Source: Treponema sp.
Lineage (GTDB): Bacteria; Spirochaetota; Spirochaetia; Treponematales; Treponemataceae
Assembly (NCBI GenBank): GCA_016297405.1
Contig: JAEDGP010000079.1
Coordinates: 1 to 8,861 of the forward strand
Length of the DNA: 8,861 nucleotides
Reading direction: 5' to 3'
Part shown: piece after piece, positions 1 to 6,720 of the stretch
How positions within the stretch are numbered: position 1 is the first letter of the stretch
Layout: each line of letters starts with the position of its first letter
Program-made: the position numbers and the translations under genes
The notes under the pieces: model-generated
Seen by the model: the letters and a program-made list of their open reading frames with translations, nothing else
The model's database searches: none
What the model was told of the DNA's origin: nothing

Positions 1-51
1 AGCGCCACCTTGCCAAGGTGGATGTCGCGGGTCCGACTCCCGTTTTCCGCT
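1..51 (+). tRNA. tRNA-Gly (anticodon GCC), 3' part only
   Basis: The window begins inside this tRNA, so the acceptor 5' strand and most of the D arm are missing. Visible are the end of the D stem (1-3), the anticodon stem CCACC/GGTGG (5-9 with 17-21) around loop TTGCCAA with anticodon GCC at 12-14, a five-base variable loop, the T stem (27-31 with 39-43, closing on a G-T wobble), and the 3' acceptor strand TTTCCGC (44-50) followed by discriminator T51, as expected for bacterial tRNA-Gly. CCA is not encoded, so the CCA-adding enzyme must complete the end. The T loop reads TCCGACT rather than TTCGANT: the normally invariant T55 is C33 here. It decodes GGC and GGT codons. Confidence 0.93.
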
Positions 52-57
52 CTAACT

Positions 58-90
58 AAAAGCGATTCAGGGCACTGAATCGCTTTTTTA
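58..90 (+). terminator. Rho-independent terminator after tRNA-Gly
   Basis: The arm at 61-70 (AGCGATTCAG) pairs perfectly with 75-84 around a GGCA tetraloop. Three further A-T pairs lie at the base and a T run covers 84-89. It begins only a few bases after the tRNA 3' end and finishes about 10 bases before the tig ribosome binding site, leaving little room for a separate tig promoter downstream of it. Confidence 0.9.
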
Positions 91-111
91 TTTCATTCCA
101 AGGAGCCAAGC

Positions 112-1407
112 GTGAAACTTACAAAGGAATTCACAAGTCTTGAAAAGTCAGCAGTAAAGTTGACTGTAACAGTAGCAAAGAAAGATGTTCAGGATGCTTA
201 CAATACTACCATTGCTAAATATGTAAAAAATGCACAGATACCAGGATTCCGAAAGGGTCATGTTCCAGCAAATGTTTTGGAACGCAAATACGGCGATTCC
301 ATCAAAGCCGATGCGATCAGCGAAATCATAGATGCTTCACTTAACGAAGTCTTTGAAAAAGAAACAGAAAATCGTCCTCTTCCATATCAGCAGCCTGTTA
401 TGGACAAAATGCCAGAATTAGATATTTCAAAAGATTTGACATACACAGTTACCTATGATGTATTCCCTAAGGTTACAGTTTCTGACCTCTCTGGAATCAC
501 TGTAAAGGAACCTCAGGTAGAAATTTCAGATAAAGATATCGAAAACGAACTCAAGGCACTCCAGGAAAGAAATGCCATCGTTGTTGATAAGAAAGTAGAA
601 GAACCTGCTGCAAAAGGCGATATTGTAACAGTTGACTACGAAGAAGAAAACGGTGAAAAGCGCAATGGTTATGTTTTCACTTTAGGTAACGACGAAGATA
701 CATACGGTATCGAAAAAGAAGTTACTGGAATGAAAAAAGGCGAATCAAAAGACTTTGAAAAAGATTCAAAGAAAATCAAAGTTTCAGTAAAAGCTATCAA
801 GGTTCGTGATCTTCCAAAACTTGATGATGATTTTGCACAGGATGTAAGCGAAAAGTTCAAGACTTTAGATGATCTTAAGAAAGACATTACCCGAAATATG
901 GAAGTTGCAAAGAACAGAAGAATCTCTGAAGTTAAGAGTCAGTCTCTCCTTGAGCAGCTTGTTGAAAAGAACAAATTCGACATTCCATCATCAATGCTTG
1001 CAGCTGAGTTGGACGGAAGATGGCGCATGATGGCACAGCAGTTCCAGACATCTGTTGAACAGCTTGAAAAGATGATTACATCTGCCGGACAGACTAAAGA
1101 AGCAATGCTTAAAGAATGGACTGGAGACAGCGAAAAAATGCTTAAGAGCAGAATCATTGTAGACAGCTTGATTCGCTCCCGCAATATCTCTGTTACACCA
1201 GAAGAAATCGAAGAACAGTATAAGAAAATTGCCGAAGACGGCGGAATCTCTGTAGAAGAAGTAAAGAAACACTACGAAGACCCACGTTCAAAAGAGTACC
1301 TCATCGATGATACAAAAGAACAAAAGCTTTACAATGAATTGTACAAGGAAATCAAAGTTTCAAAAGGCGACAAAGTAACATTTGCTGATCTTTTCGCAAA
1401 CAAATAG
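112..1407 (+). CDS. tig: Trigger factor, ribosome-associated chaperone
   Basis: This 431-residue protein has the usual trigger factor length. It binds the large ribosomal subunit near the exit tunnel and shelters nascent polypeptides. The N-terminal ribosome-binding domain (about residues 1-120) carries the signature GFRKGHVP at 45-52. A PPIase (FKBP-like) region runs from about 150 to 235, and the helical C-terminal arms from about 240 to 431, including DLPKLDDDFA at 233-242. The FKBP-like region is about 20 residues shorter than the E. coli one as I remember it. The phenylalanine of the GFEDG-type motif is isoleucine (GIEKE, 199-203) and the segment equivalent to FPEEYHAENLKGK is absent, so prolyl isomerase activity is probably lost while chaperone function remains. 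The start is GTG at 112, supported by AAGGAG at 100-105, six bases upstream. It precedes clpP and clpX, a common bacterial arrangement, but a terminator separates it from them. Confidence 0.96.
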   Translation: MKLTKEFTSLEKSAVKLTVTVAKKDVQDAYNTTIAKYVKNAQIPGFRKGHVPANVLERKYGDSIKADAISEIIDASLNEVFEKETENRPLPYQQPVMDKMPELDISKDLTYTVTYDVFPKVTVSDLSGITVKEPQVEISDKDIENELKALQERNAIVVDKKVEEPAAKGDIVTVDYEEENGEKRNGYVFTLGNDEDTYGIEKEVTGMKKGESKDFEKDSKKIKVSVKAIKVRDLPKLDDDFAQDVSEKFKTLDDLKKDITRNMEVAKNRRISEVKSQSLLEQLVEKNKFDIPSSMLAAELDGRWRMMAQQFQTSVEQLEKMITSAGQTKEAMLKEWTGDSEKMLKSRIIVDSLIRSRNISVTPEEIEEQYKKIAEDGGISVEEVKKHYEDPRSKEYLIDDTKEQKLYNELYKEIKVSKGDKVTFADLFANK

Positions 1408-1421
1408 TTTGTTCCAGTTCG

Positions 1422-1461
1422 AAAAAAGGAATGTGCTCAAAAAGTGCATTCCTTTTTTTTT
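1422..1461 (+). terminator. Rho-independent terminator of tig
   Basis: GGAATGTGC (1428-1436) pairs with GTGCATTCC (1444-1452), including two G-T wobbles, around loop TCAAAAA. An A run precedes the stem and a T run (1453-1461) follows it. The last Ts also form the start of the clpP -35 box. Confidence 0.9.
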
Positions 1462-1488
1462 GACTATCACCTTGTAAAGTATTATATT
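1460..1488 (+). promoter_or_regulatory. Sigma-70-type promoter of clpP-clpX
   Basis: The -35 box TTGACT (1460-1465) and -10 box TATATT (1483-1488) are separated by exactly 17 bases. Transcription should begin near 1495, giving a leader of only about 11 bases that just includes the GAGG ribosome binding site (1495-1498). The -35 box uses the final Ts of the tig terminator, so the two elements are fused end to end. Confidence 0.75.
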
Positions 1489-1505
1489 TAAAATGAGGAT
1501 ATTTT

Positions 1506-2108
1506 ATGAATGAAAAGATGAATACACTAGTACCTTATGTAATAGAAAAAAGCGGAAACGGCGAAAGAAGCTACGATATTTTCTCCCGTCTTCTTAAAGA
1601 TAGAATTATTTTTGTGGATGGTGAAATTAATGACGCAACAGCAGATTTGATTGTTGCACAGATACTCTTCCTTGAATCGGAAAACCCGGAAAAAGACATC
1701 AGCATTTACATCAACTCCCCTGGTGGTTCTGTTACCGCAGGTCTTGCCATTTACGACACAATGCAATACGTAAAATGTCCAATTCAGACAATCTGCATGG
1801 GTCAGGCAGCAAGTATGGGAGCATTTCTTTTGGCTGGTGGCTCAAAAGGCAAACGTTATGCACTTCCCTCTTCCAGAGTAATGATACATCAGCCTTGGGG
1901 CGGAGTGGAAGGCCAGGAAAGTGACATTTGCATCCATGCAAAGGAAATCATCAGACTTAAAAACCTTACCATAAAGTATTTTGCCGAACATACAGGAAAA
2001 TCAGAAGAGCAGCTTCGTAACGATATGGAACGAGACTTTTTCATGAGCGCTGACGAAGCCTTAAATTATGGAATCATTGATCAGGTTATGAGCGGGAGAA
2101 AAAAATAA
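1506..2108 (+). CDS. clpP: ATP-dependent Clp protease proteolytic subunit ClpP
   Basis: This is the serine peptidase subunit that forms the cytosolic tetradecameric chamber. It degrades proteins unfolded by ClpX or another Clp ATPase. At 200 residues it has normal family length. The catalytic triad is Ser103 in MGQAASMGA, His128 in MIHQPWGG and Asp177 in MERDFF, with the same spacing as in E. coli ClpP. The oxyanion-region motif INSPGGSV is at 70-77. Start ATG 1506 has GAGG seven bases upstream; a second ATG at codon 5 lacks a better ribosome binding site. The stop TAA shares its last A with the clpX start codon (TAATG), so the two are co-transcribed and probably translationally coupled. The promoter lies just upstream in the tig terminator. 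Confidence 0.98.
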   Translation: MNEKMNTLVPYVIEKSGNGERSYDIFSRLLKDRIIFVDGEINDATADLIVAQILFLESENPEKDISIYINSPGGSVTAGLAIYDTMQYVKCPIQTICMGQAASMGAFLLAGGSKGKRYALPSSRVMIHQPWGGVEGQESDICIHAKEIIRLKNLTIKYFAEHTGKSEEQLRNDMERDFFMSADEALNYGIIDQVMSGRKK

Positions 2109-3370
2109 TGAAAAGATTCGGTAACGATTCAATATATTGTTCATTCTGCGGAAAACCGTCTGATCCTACAAGACATCTTGTTGCAGGACCATCTGGCAAC
2201 ATCTATATATGCAACAACTGCGTTTCTGTATGTCAAAGCATTCTTGATGAGCAGGAAAGTGATGTACTGCCAATCGAACTGTCTCAAATGCCAACTCCTA
2301 AAGAATTCAAAGAATATTTAGATCAATATGTAATTGGCCAAGATCAAGCAAAAAAAATTCTTTCAGTTGCTGTATACAATCATTATAAAAGAATGTCCAT
2401 TCCTAAAAATCAAGTAAAACAGAACGATGTTCGAATCGAAAAATCCAACGTTTTGCTCATTGGACCGACTGGATCTGGAAAAACTTTGCTTGCAAAAACT
2501 CTTGCTGAAAAACTCAACGTGCCATTTGCAATTGCTGATGCCACTACCCTCACCGAAGCCGGTTATGTTGGAGAAGACGTTGAAAACGTATTGCTAAAGC
2601 TCATAAATGCAGCTGACGGGAATGTAGCCGCTGCAGAACGCGGAATCATTTTTATCGATGAAATTGATAAAATTGCAAGAAAATCAGAAAATACATCCAT
2701 AACCCGTGATGTATCTGGCGAAGGTGTTCAGCAGGCACTGCTTAAAATCATTGAAGGTACAACCGCAAGCGTACCTCCACAGGGTGGCAGAAAACATCCT
2801 AACCAGGAAATGATTCAAATTGATACAACAAACATTCTGTTCATTTTGGGCGGGGCATTTGTTGGATTGGACAAAATTATAGAACAGAGAACTGCAGAGC
2901 ACTCAATGGGATTTGGCTCGAATGTTGGCCAAATTACAGAAGAGCAAAGAATGGATCTTCTAAACCTGGCTTCTTCCGACGATCTGGTTCGATTCGGAAT
3001 CATTCCTGAACTCATTGGACGTATGCCTATAACTGTTGCACTCAAAGAACTTACAAGAGATGATCTTGTATCGATTCTCACAGAGCCTAAGAACGCAATC
3101 ACCAAGCAGTTCGTTGCCTCTTTTGCAATGGACGAAGTTGATTTAACCTTTACAAAAGAAGCAATTGAAGCTATTGCAGACGAAGCCATCAGACAAAAAA
3201 CTGGTGCCAGAGGTCTACGCGCAATCGTAGAAAAATTCTTAACAGACATAATGTTCGAAATTCCAAGTATCAAGGGCAAGAAAGACCTTGTCATTACAAA
3301 GGATGTTGTAGAATCAAAAGGAAAAATCGATATTAATGCACTGATTGGGCAGAAGCAGATTGCAGGCTAA
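2108..3370 (+). CDS. clpX: ATP-dependent Clp protease ATP-binding subunit ClpX
   Basis: This hexameric AAA+ unfoldase recognises substrates and threads them into ClpP. Its 420 residues carry every expected element. The N-terminal zinc finger has C11, C14, C35 and C38. Walker A is GPTGSGKT (119-126) and pore loop 1 is GYVG (152-155). Walker B is IFIDEIDK (181-188). The RKH pore loop is at 228-230, the ClpP-docking loop is MGF (267-269, IGF in E. coli), the arginine finger is at R305 in ELIGRMP, and sensor 2 is TGARGLR (365-371). The start overlaps the clpP stop by one base and has GGGAG at 2094-2098. A methionine replacing isoleucine in the docking loop is a conservative change. A strong hairpin terminator follows at 3396. 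Confidence 0.98.
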   Translation: MKRFGNDSIYCSFCGKPSDPTRHLVAGPSGNIYICNNCVSVCQSILDEQESDVLPIELSQMPTPKEFKEYLDQYVIGQDQAKKILSVAVYNHYKRMSIPKNQVKQNDVRIEKSNVLLIGPTGSGKTLLAKTLAEKLNVPFAIADATTLTEAGYVGEDVENVLLKLINAADGNVAAAERGIIFIDEIDKIARKSENTSITRDVSGEGVQQALLKIIEGTTASVPPQGGRKHPNQEMIQIDTTNILFILGGAFVGLDKIIEQRTAEHSMGFGSNVGQITEEQRMDLLNLASSDDLVRFGIIPELIGRMPITVALKELTRDDLVSILTEPKNAITKQFVASFAMDEVDLTFTKEAIEAIADEAIRQKTGARGLRAIVEKFLTDIMFEIPSIKGKKDLVITKDVVESKGKIDINALIGQKQIAG

Positions 3371-3395
3371 ATTTTCGTCCACCGTAATTTTCCTG

Positions 3396-3443
3396 AAAAT
3401 AAATGGGGCTGATTTCTATATTGAAATCGGCCCCATTTATTTT
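3396..3443. terminator. Long bidirectional terminator between clpX and the glycosyltransferase gene
   Basis: Positions 3396-3416 pair with 3423-3443 in a 21-bp stem with a single G-T wobble (T3410-G3429) and a six-base TATATT loop. The GC core GGGGC/GGCCCC sits midway, with A- and T-rich segments at the base on both sides. Either strand therefore gives a hairpin ending in a U-rich tail. It lies between two convergent genes and can end both transcripts. Confidence 0.88.
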
Positions 3444-3454
3444 ATATGAAAAAA

Positions 3455-4576
3455 TCATTTTATTTGTGATTGGCAAACACGTTGCGCTACATCAAACGTT
3501 TGCTTTACAGTGGTTTCCCATTCAAATTTTCTAGTCCATTCCACACTCTTATGAACAAGACCTTCGGTAAAAGCGTTATCCAAAACAATTTTAGACAAGG
3601 AAGAAGCTATCTGAGAAATATCATCCGAATCAAAAAGCACTGCGTTTCCTCCGGTAATTTCAGGAAGAGCTCCTGCATTTGAACATGCAACAGGAACACC
3701 TGTCGCCATAGCTTCAAGAACAGGAAGCCCAACCCCTTCACACACAGAAGGAAAAACACACCCAGAAGAACCACTATAAAGCTGAGCAAAACCTTCACGA
3801 GGAAAAAAACCTGTCAGGAAAATATCTGAAGCGAAAGGCGACTGAAATGCAGCTTTGTGAACTTCAGAAGCATATGGCCCATCACCAGAAATTACAAGCC
3901 TGTGAGGAGCGCCTGTCTGCTGCTTGAACAAACTGAAACCCTTTATAAGTTCCACATGTTTTTTTTCAGGGCCTGACAATCTGGATCCATATACAAAATA
4001 CGGGCGTTTTATTGAAAACGGCTTTACATCAACATAATCTGAATCAAGATTCATAGGTTGAAAAAAGAGCTTGTGGTCAATTCCATTGTACACAACATCG
4101 ATTTTGTCCTGATCAATGCCATGCTTCACCAAATCATTCTTTATGTATTGGCTGGCAGCAATGATGTGATGTACCTTATAAAGTCCTCTCTTTATCTGAA
4201 GCTTCTGCGTCCAATCTTTTCTGCCTTCTACCTGATTTGACAAAATGCTGTTAACAACAGCAATTCCAGTAGTTTTAAAAGAAACTGGTAAAACCTTTTC
4301 TGGAGCTGGATAAAGAACAGCATCATACTTTTGTTTTTGTAAAAATTTTGCTATACCGGTAAAATGCCATAAGCGCTCGGCACTCAAATTGTCATTTACA
4401 GCAGCTGGCACAAAAGGAATATTTTTTCCAGATGTATATGCGAAGCGATCCAACTCAGATCCAAAAAGCTCAAAACTTTTTTCATATTCACCAAGATTAG
4501 AAACAAAGGAAAACACATATGATCCCAATCCAGATCTAGCATGGTCACAACCAAAAGTATCAATACCAATTTTCAT
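3455..4576 (-). CDS. Glycosyltransferase, family 4 (GT-B fold)
   Basis: Starting at the ATG at 4576 the protein has 373 residues. It resembles retaining GT4 enzymes that transfer a sugar from a nucleotide donor to a glycan or lipid acceptor. The N-terminal Rossmann domain opens with MKIGIDTFGCDHARSGLGSY, including a glycine-rich loop near residues 15-18. The linker holds VVYNGID (161-167). The donor-binding C-terminal domain has R198 and K205/K206 in the SRL..PEKKH segment, SGDGP (230-234) and the E-x7-E motif at E280 and E288 in CEGVGLPVLEAM, followed by GALPEITGG. An in-frame ATG 24 bases upstream (4600) is less likely: the shorter form begins at the typical first beta strand, and a TGCTATAAT extended -10 lies seven bases before it, which predicts a leaderless mRNA. 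No other glycan genes are adjacent, so the acceptor is unknown. Confidence 0.9.
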   Translation of the reverse strand: MKIGIDTFGCDHARSGLGSYVFSFVSNLGEYEKSFELFGSELDRFAYTSGKNIPFVPAAVNDNLSAERLWHFTGIAKFLQKQKYDAVLYPAPEKVLPVSFKTTGIAVVNSILSNQVEGRKDWTQKLQIKRGLYKVHHIIAASQYIKNDLVKHGIDQDKIDVVYNGIDHKLFFQPMNLDSDYVDVKPFSIKRPYFVYGSRLSGPEKKHVELIKGFSLFKQQTGAPHRLVISGDGPYASEVHKAAFQSPFASDIFLTGFFPREGFAQLYSGSSGCVFPSVCEGVGLPVLEAMATGVPVACSNAGALPEITGGNAVLFDSDDISQIASSLSKIVLDNAFTEGLVHKSVEWTRKFEWETTVKQTFDVAQRVCQSQIK

Positions 4577-4583
4577 GTATGGG

Positions 4584-4592
4584 ATTATAGCA
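4584..4592 (-). promoter_or_regulatory. Extended -10 promoter of the glycosyltransferase gene
   Basis: Read leftward, TGCTATAAT is a perfect extended -10 (TGn plus TATAAT at 4589-4584). No good -35 is found 16-18 bases upstream, which extended -10 promoters tolerate. Only seven bases separate the -10 from the ATG at 4576, so transcription would start at or within two bases of the start codon. Confidence 0.6.
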
Positions 4593-4607
4593 AAAATCAT
4601 TCCATCA

Positions 4608-4616
4608 TGCTATACT
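4608..4616 (+). promoter_or_regulatory. Extended -10 promoter of the DEAD-box helicase gene
   Basis: TGCTATACT gives TGn followed by TATACT (4611-4616), with no convincing -35. The ATG at 4626 begins nine bases after the -10, so the expected start near 4623 leaves a leader of about three bases with no room for a ribosome binding site. Confidence 0.55.
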
Positions 4617-4625
4617 CCTACCATT

Positions 4626-5756
4626 ATGGAAAATCAGGAAACATTTTCATTACTGCATGATGACCTAATAGCAAAGCTTTCGCAGATGAACATCAAGGAT
4701 CCTACCAAAGTTCAGTCTAAAGTTATTCCCTTGATCCTTCAGAAAAAAAACGTATTGTTTCAGTCAGACACAGGTACAGGAAAAACCTTTGCCTATCTGC
4801 TTCCATTGATTTCAAACCTTATTTCTAATTCAACCCTGCCCAATTCTACTGCCATATTGATTTGTGCACCAACATTCGAGTTAGCATCACAAATAAAACA
4901 GGCTGCTTCATCAATAACAAATCTTAAGTGCGGGCTTTTCATTGGCGGAGCCCCAATCAAACGACAGATTGAAGCGCTTAAAGAAAAACCTGCAATTGTT
5001 GTGGGAACCCCATCAAGACTACTAGAACTGATGAACCTTAAAAAGCTTAAGTTGCAAAATTTACAAGCATTAGTTCTTGATGAAGCCGACCGCCTGTTAA
5101 AAAAAGAAAGCAAAGATGACATTATAGAAATGTTTGAATTACTGCCCAATGAAATCCAAAAAATTGCCTGCTCTGCAACGATAGACAATAATACCCGGCG
5201 TTTCTTCAGTGATACAGAGCAGCTTAAAATCGAACATGAAGACGTTTTGAAGAAAAACATTGAGCATTGGGCAATTTATGCTGAATCACGGGATAAAATT
5301 CAGATGCTGAAAAAATTTCTGCTTGCTCAAAAACCGAAAAAAGCACTTGTATTTACATCTAGAGCCGATCAGGTTCAAAACATCTTCTCTAAACTAAGAT
5401 ACGAACACATACAGTGTGCATGCCTTCATGCAAAGGCTGATAAAAAGGAAAGAAAAGCTGCAATAGACCGCTTCCGTAGTGGAAAAGAAAAAATCCTTAT
5501 CACAAGTGATCTGGCAGCTCGTGGATTGGACATTTGCGGAATAACCCACATCATTCAAATGGACTTGCCCTCTGATTCAGATTTTTTCATTCATAGAGCA
5601 GGAAGAACCGCAAGAGCTGGCGCAAAAGGTACAAATATCCTTATTGGAGACGAATACGAAATGCGCTCATTTTCACTGCTTGAAAAGAAACTTGGAATTA
5701 CAGTTTATCCAAAAGAAGTCCGGGAAGGCATTGTTCAGGCACCTTATTTAGAATAG
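4626..5756 (+). CDS. DEAD-box ATP-dependent RNA helicase, minimal core
   Basis: A 376-residue helicase that is almost only the two RecA-like domains. Such enzymes remodel RNA in ribosome assembly, mRNA decay or cold adaptation; which process applies here cannot be told. Motifs in order: Q motif with F7 and Q30; I, SDTGTGKT (47-54); Ia, APTFELA (81-87); Ib, VVGTPSRL (125-132); II, DEAD (152-155); III, SAT (183-185); IV, LVFTSR (241-246); V, ITSDLAARGLD (292-302); VI, HRAGRTARAG (323-332). Motif Ia usually reads PTRELA; the arginine is phenylalanine here. There is no basic C-terminal tail. The frame is open for 79 more codons upstream (from 4389), but that part lies antisense within the glycosyltransferase gene and the Q motif begins right after M at 4626, so this start is preferred. 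It appears to be transcribed as a nearly leaderless mRNA. Confidence 0.93.
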   Translation: MENQETFSLLHDDLIAKLSQMNIKDPTKVQSKVIPLILQKKNVLFQSDTGTGKTFAYLLPLISNLISNSTLPNSTAILICAPTFELASQIKQAASSITNLKCGLFIGGAPIKRQIEALKEKPAIVVGTPSRLLELMNLKKLKLQNLQALVLDEADRLLKKESKDDIIEMFELLPNEIQKIACSATIDNNTRRFFSDTEQLKIEHEDVLKKNIEHWAIYAESRDKIQMLKKFLLAQKPKKALVFTSRADQVQNIFSKLRYEHIQCACLHAKADKKERKAAIDRFRSGKEKILITSDLAARGLDICGITHIIQMDLPSDSDFFIHRAGRTARAGAKGTNILIGDEYEMRSFSLLEKKLGITVYPKEVREGIVQAPYLE

Positions 5757-5774
5757 GGAAAGAAGATTTTTCCT
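5755..5774. other. Weak hairpin spanning the stop codons of two convergent genes
   Basis: A-G-G-G-A-A-A (5755-5761) can pair with 5768-5774 with one wobble around a six-base loop. It contains parts of both stop codons (TAG 5754-5756 rightward; TAG 5775-5773 leftward). Neither strand has a proper T tract after the stem, so it is at best a weak terminator. It is the only candidate I see in the 16-base gap between the genes. Confidence 0.3.
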
Positions 5775-6720
5775 ATACAAACAGCTTTCGTGTAGCACGC
5801 TCATACAGAAATCTTGCATCTTCTTCCTGTAAACAAAAAAAAGAACAGTCGGCCGCGAATTTCTCTTTTTTTTCATCAGAATAAAGAACATCCACTTTAA
5901 GCGACACCTTGATCTGTCGATTGATAAAATGATTTTCAAGCAAAACAAACGAAATCAAAATTTGGGACTCAAAACCTTCTTTTAGCCCATAGGATTCATT
6001 TTTTTCAAAACCAAGAACTATTCTTTCATGATTCAGGAAAAGAATATCAAAAGGCCTTACCCTTCCCTGAACAGACTGAACTGAGCGTACATTCTGTTCA
6101 ACCAGATACCTGCAAATATTTATCAGTTGAATTCCATTTCCAGCCTTGCCATTTTTTTTTGCCACATCAACAAAGACTTCAAGGTATTTTTTTGCAAGAG
6201 CTTGATTTTCCAAAGGAATAGAACTCCATGCAGGCCTTACCAGCAACTTAAAACCATCTGCCGGCAAACAGTCAAGATAAGAATCAGGATTTTCGCTGTC
6301 CGAAAGGATTAACTTTGCAGTTAAATCGTACTTGTTTTCCTGAACAACATCTTCAACTCTCTGAATTTCGGTTGGAATAACAATAGCAGGGCCAGATTTT
6401 ACAGCTTTTAATTGAGTAACAAAAAATAGTCCTACTCGATTGAAATAGAACTCAACTCGAACTTTTTGACCAATGAAATTGCTTACGGATTTTGGAGGAT
6501 TTTTCAGCAGAATAATACCTTCTTTTAGAACTGATACATTTTCTGCTTTCAATGCAACTGGGAAGACAGCAGAATTCATTGGAACCAGTTCAAAATCCTG
6601 TTTTTCAATTGCCTCATTACTGCGAATTGTTGAAATTGTTACAGGCACATTACCATCTATCAAATACTGCAAAACAAGTTCACGTTCTATTCCAGTAAGA
6701 GTTTTTCCCTGCGACATCAT
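5773..6720 (-). CDS. Unassigned protein, possibly PilZ/YcgR-like
   Basis: A soluble protein of 315 residues from the ATG at 6720, without signal peptide or membrane segments. I do not recognise it by name. Residues about 84-126 (FIGQKVRVEFYFNRVGLFF to VIPTEIQRVEDV) look like the N-terminal beta-barrel of YcgR-type proteins, which precedes a PilZ domain. Residues about 265-315 (strands KVSLKVDVLY and FAADCSFFCL, then EEDARFLYERATRKLF) resemble the end of a PilZ domain. The c-di-GMP motifs RxxxR and (D/N)xSxxG are not visible, so if this is a PilZ it is a non-binding type. Start choice is open: ATG 6729, 6720 and 6717 are all in frame. ATG 6720 gives an ATGA overlap with the upstream lipoprotein stop; GGGGGAG at 6727-6721 is a ribosome binding site set very close, fitting 6717 slightly better. 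It is the second gene of a two-gene operon. Confidence 0.8.
   Translation of the reverse strand: MMSQGKTLTGIERELVLQYLIDGNVPVTISTIRSNEAIEKQDFELVPMNSAVFPVALKAENVSVLKEGIILLKNPPKSVSNFIGQKVRVEFYFNRVGLFFVTQLKAVKSGPAIVIPTEIQRVEDVVQENKYDLTAKLILSDSENPDSYLDCLPADGFKLLVRPAWSSIPLENQALAKKYLEVFVDVAKKNGKAGNGIQLINICRYLVEQNVRSVQSVQGRVRPFDILFLNHERIVLGFEKNESYGLKEGFESQILISFVLLENHFINRQIKVSLKVDVLYSDEKKEKFAADCSFFCLQEEDARFLYERATRKLFV

Larger units (their letters stand above)
4584..4616. repeat. Inverted repeat formed by two divergent promoters
   Basis: ATTATAGCA (4584-4592) and TGCTATACT (4608-4616) are inverted copies matching at 8 of 9 positions, separated by 15 bases. Each arm is the extended -10 of one divergent gene. 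The polymerase footprints must overlap, so the two promoters probably compete. A regulator recognising the repeat is also conceivable. Confidence 0.6.

Noticed and set aside
669..1272. Three leftward open frames inside tig
   Set aside because: They overlap each other and the conserved trigger factor coding sequence; cysteine- and serine/phenylalanine-rich antisense translation.
2815..3294. 159-codon leftward open frame inside clpX
   Set aside because: Complement shadow of a strongly conserved gene; no ribosome binding context or recognisable domain.
4577..4600. Longer glycosyltransferase form starting at ATG 4600
   Set aside because: The eight extra residues are not family-like, the AGGAG is 14 bases away, and the best promoter lies inside this stretch. 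Kept only as a possible alternative.
4389..4625. In-frame 79-codon N-terminal extension of the DEAD-box helicase
   Set aside because: It lies antisense inside the glycosyltransferase gene, has no helicase-like content, and the Q motif and promoter both point to the ATG at 4626.
4793..5260. 155-codon leftward open frame inside the helicase gene
   Set aside because: Shadow frame, serine-rich, overlapping the helicase motifs on the coding strand.
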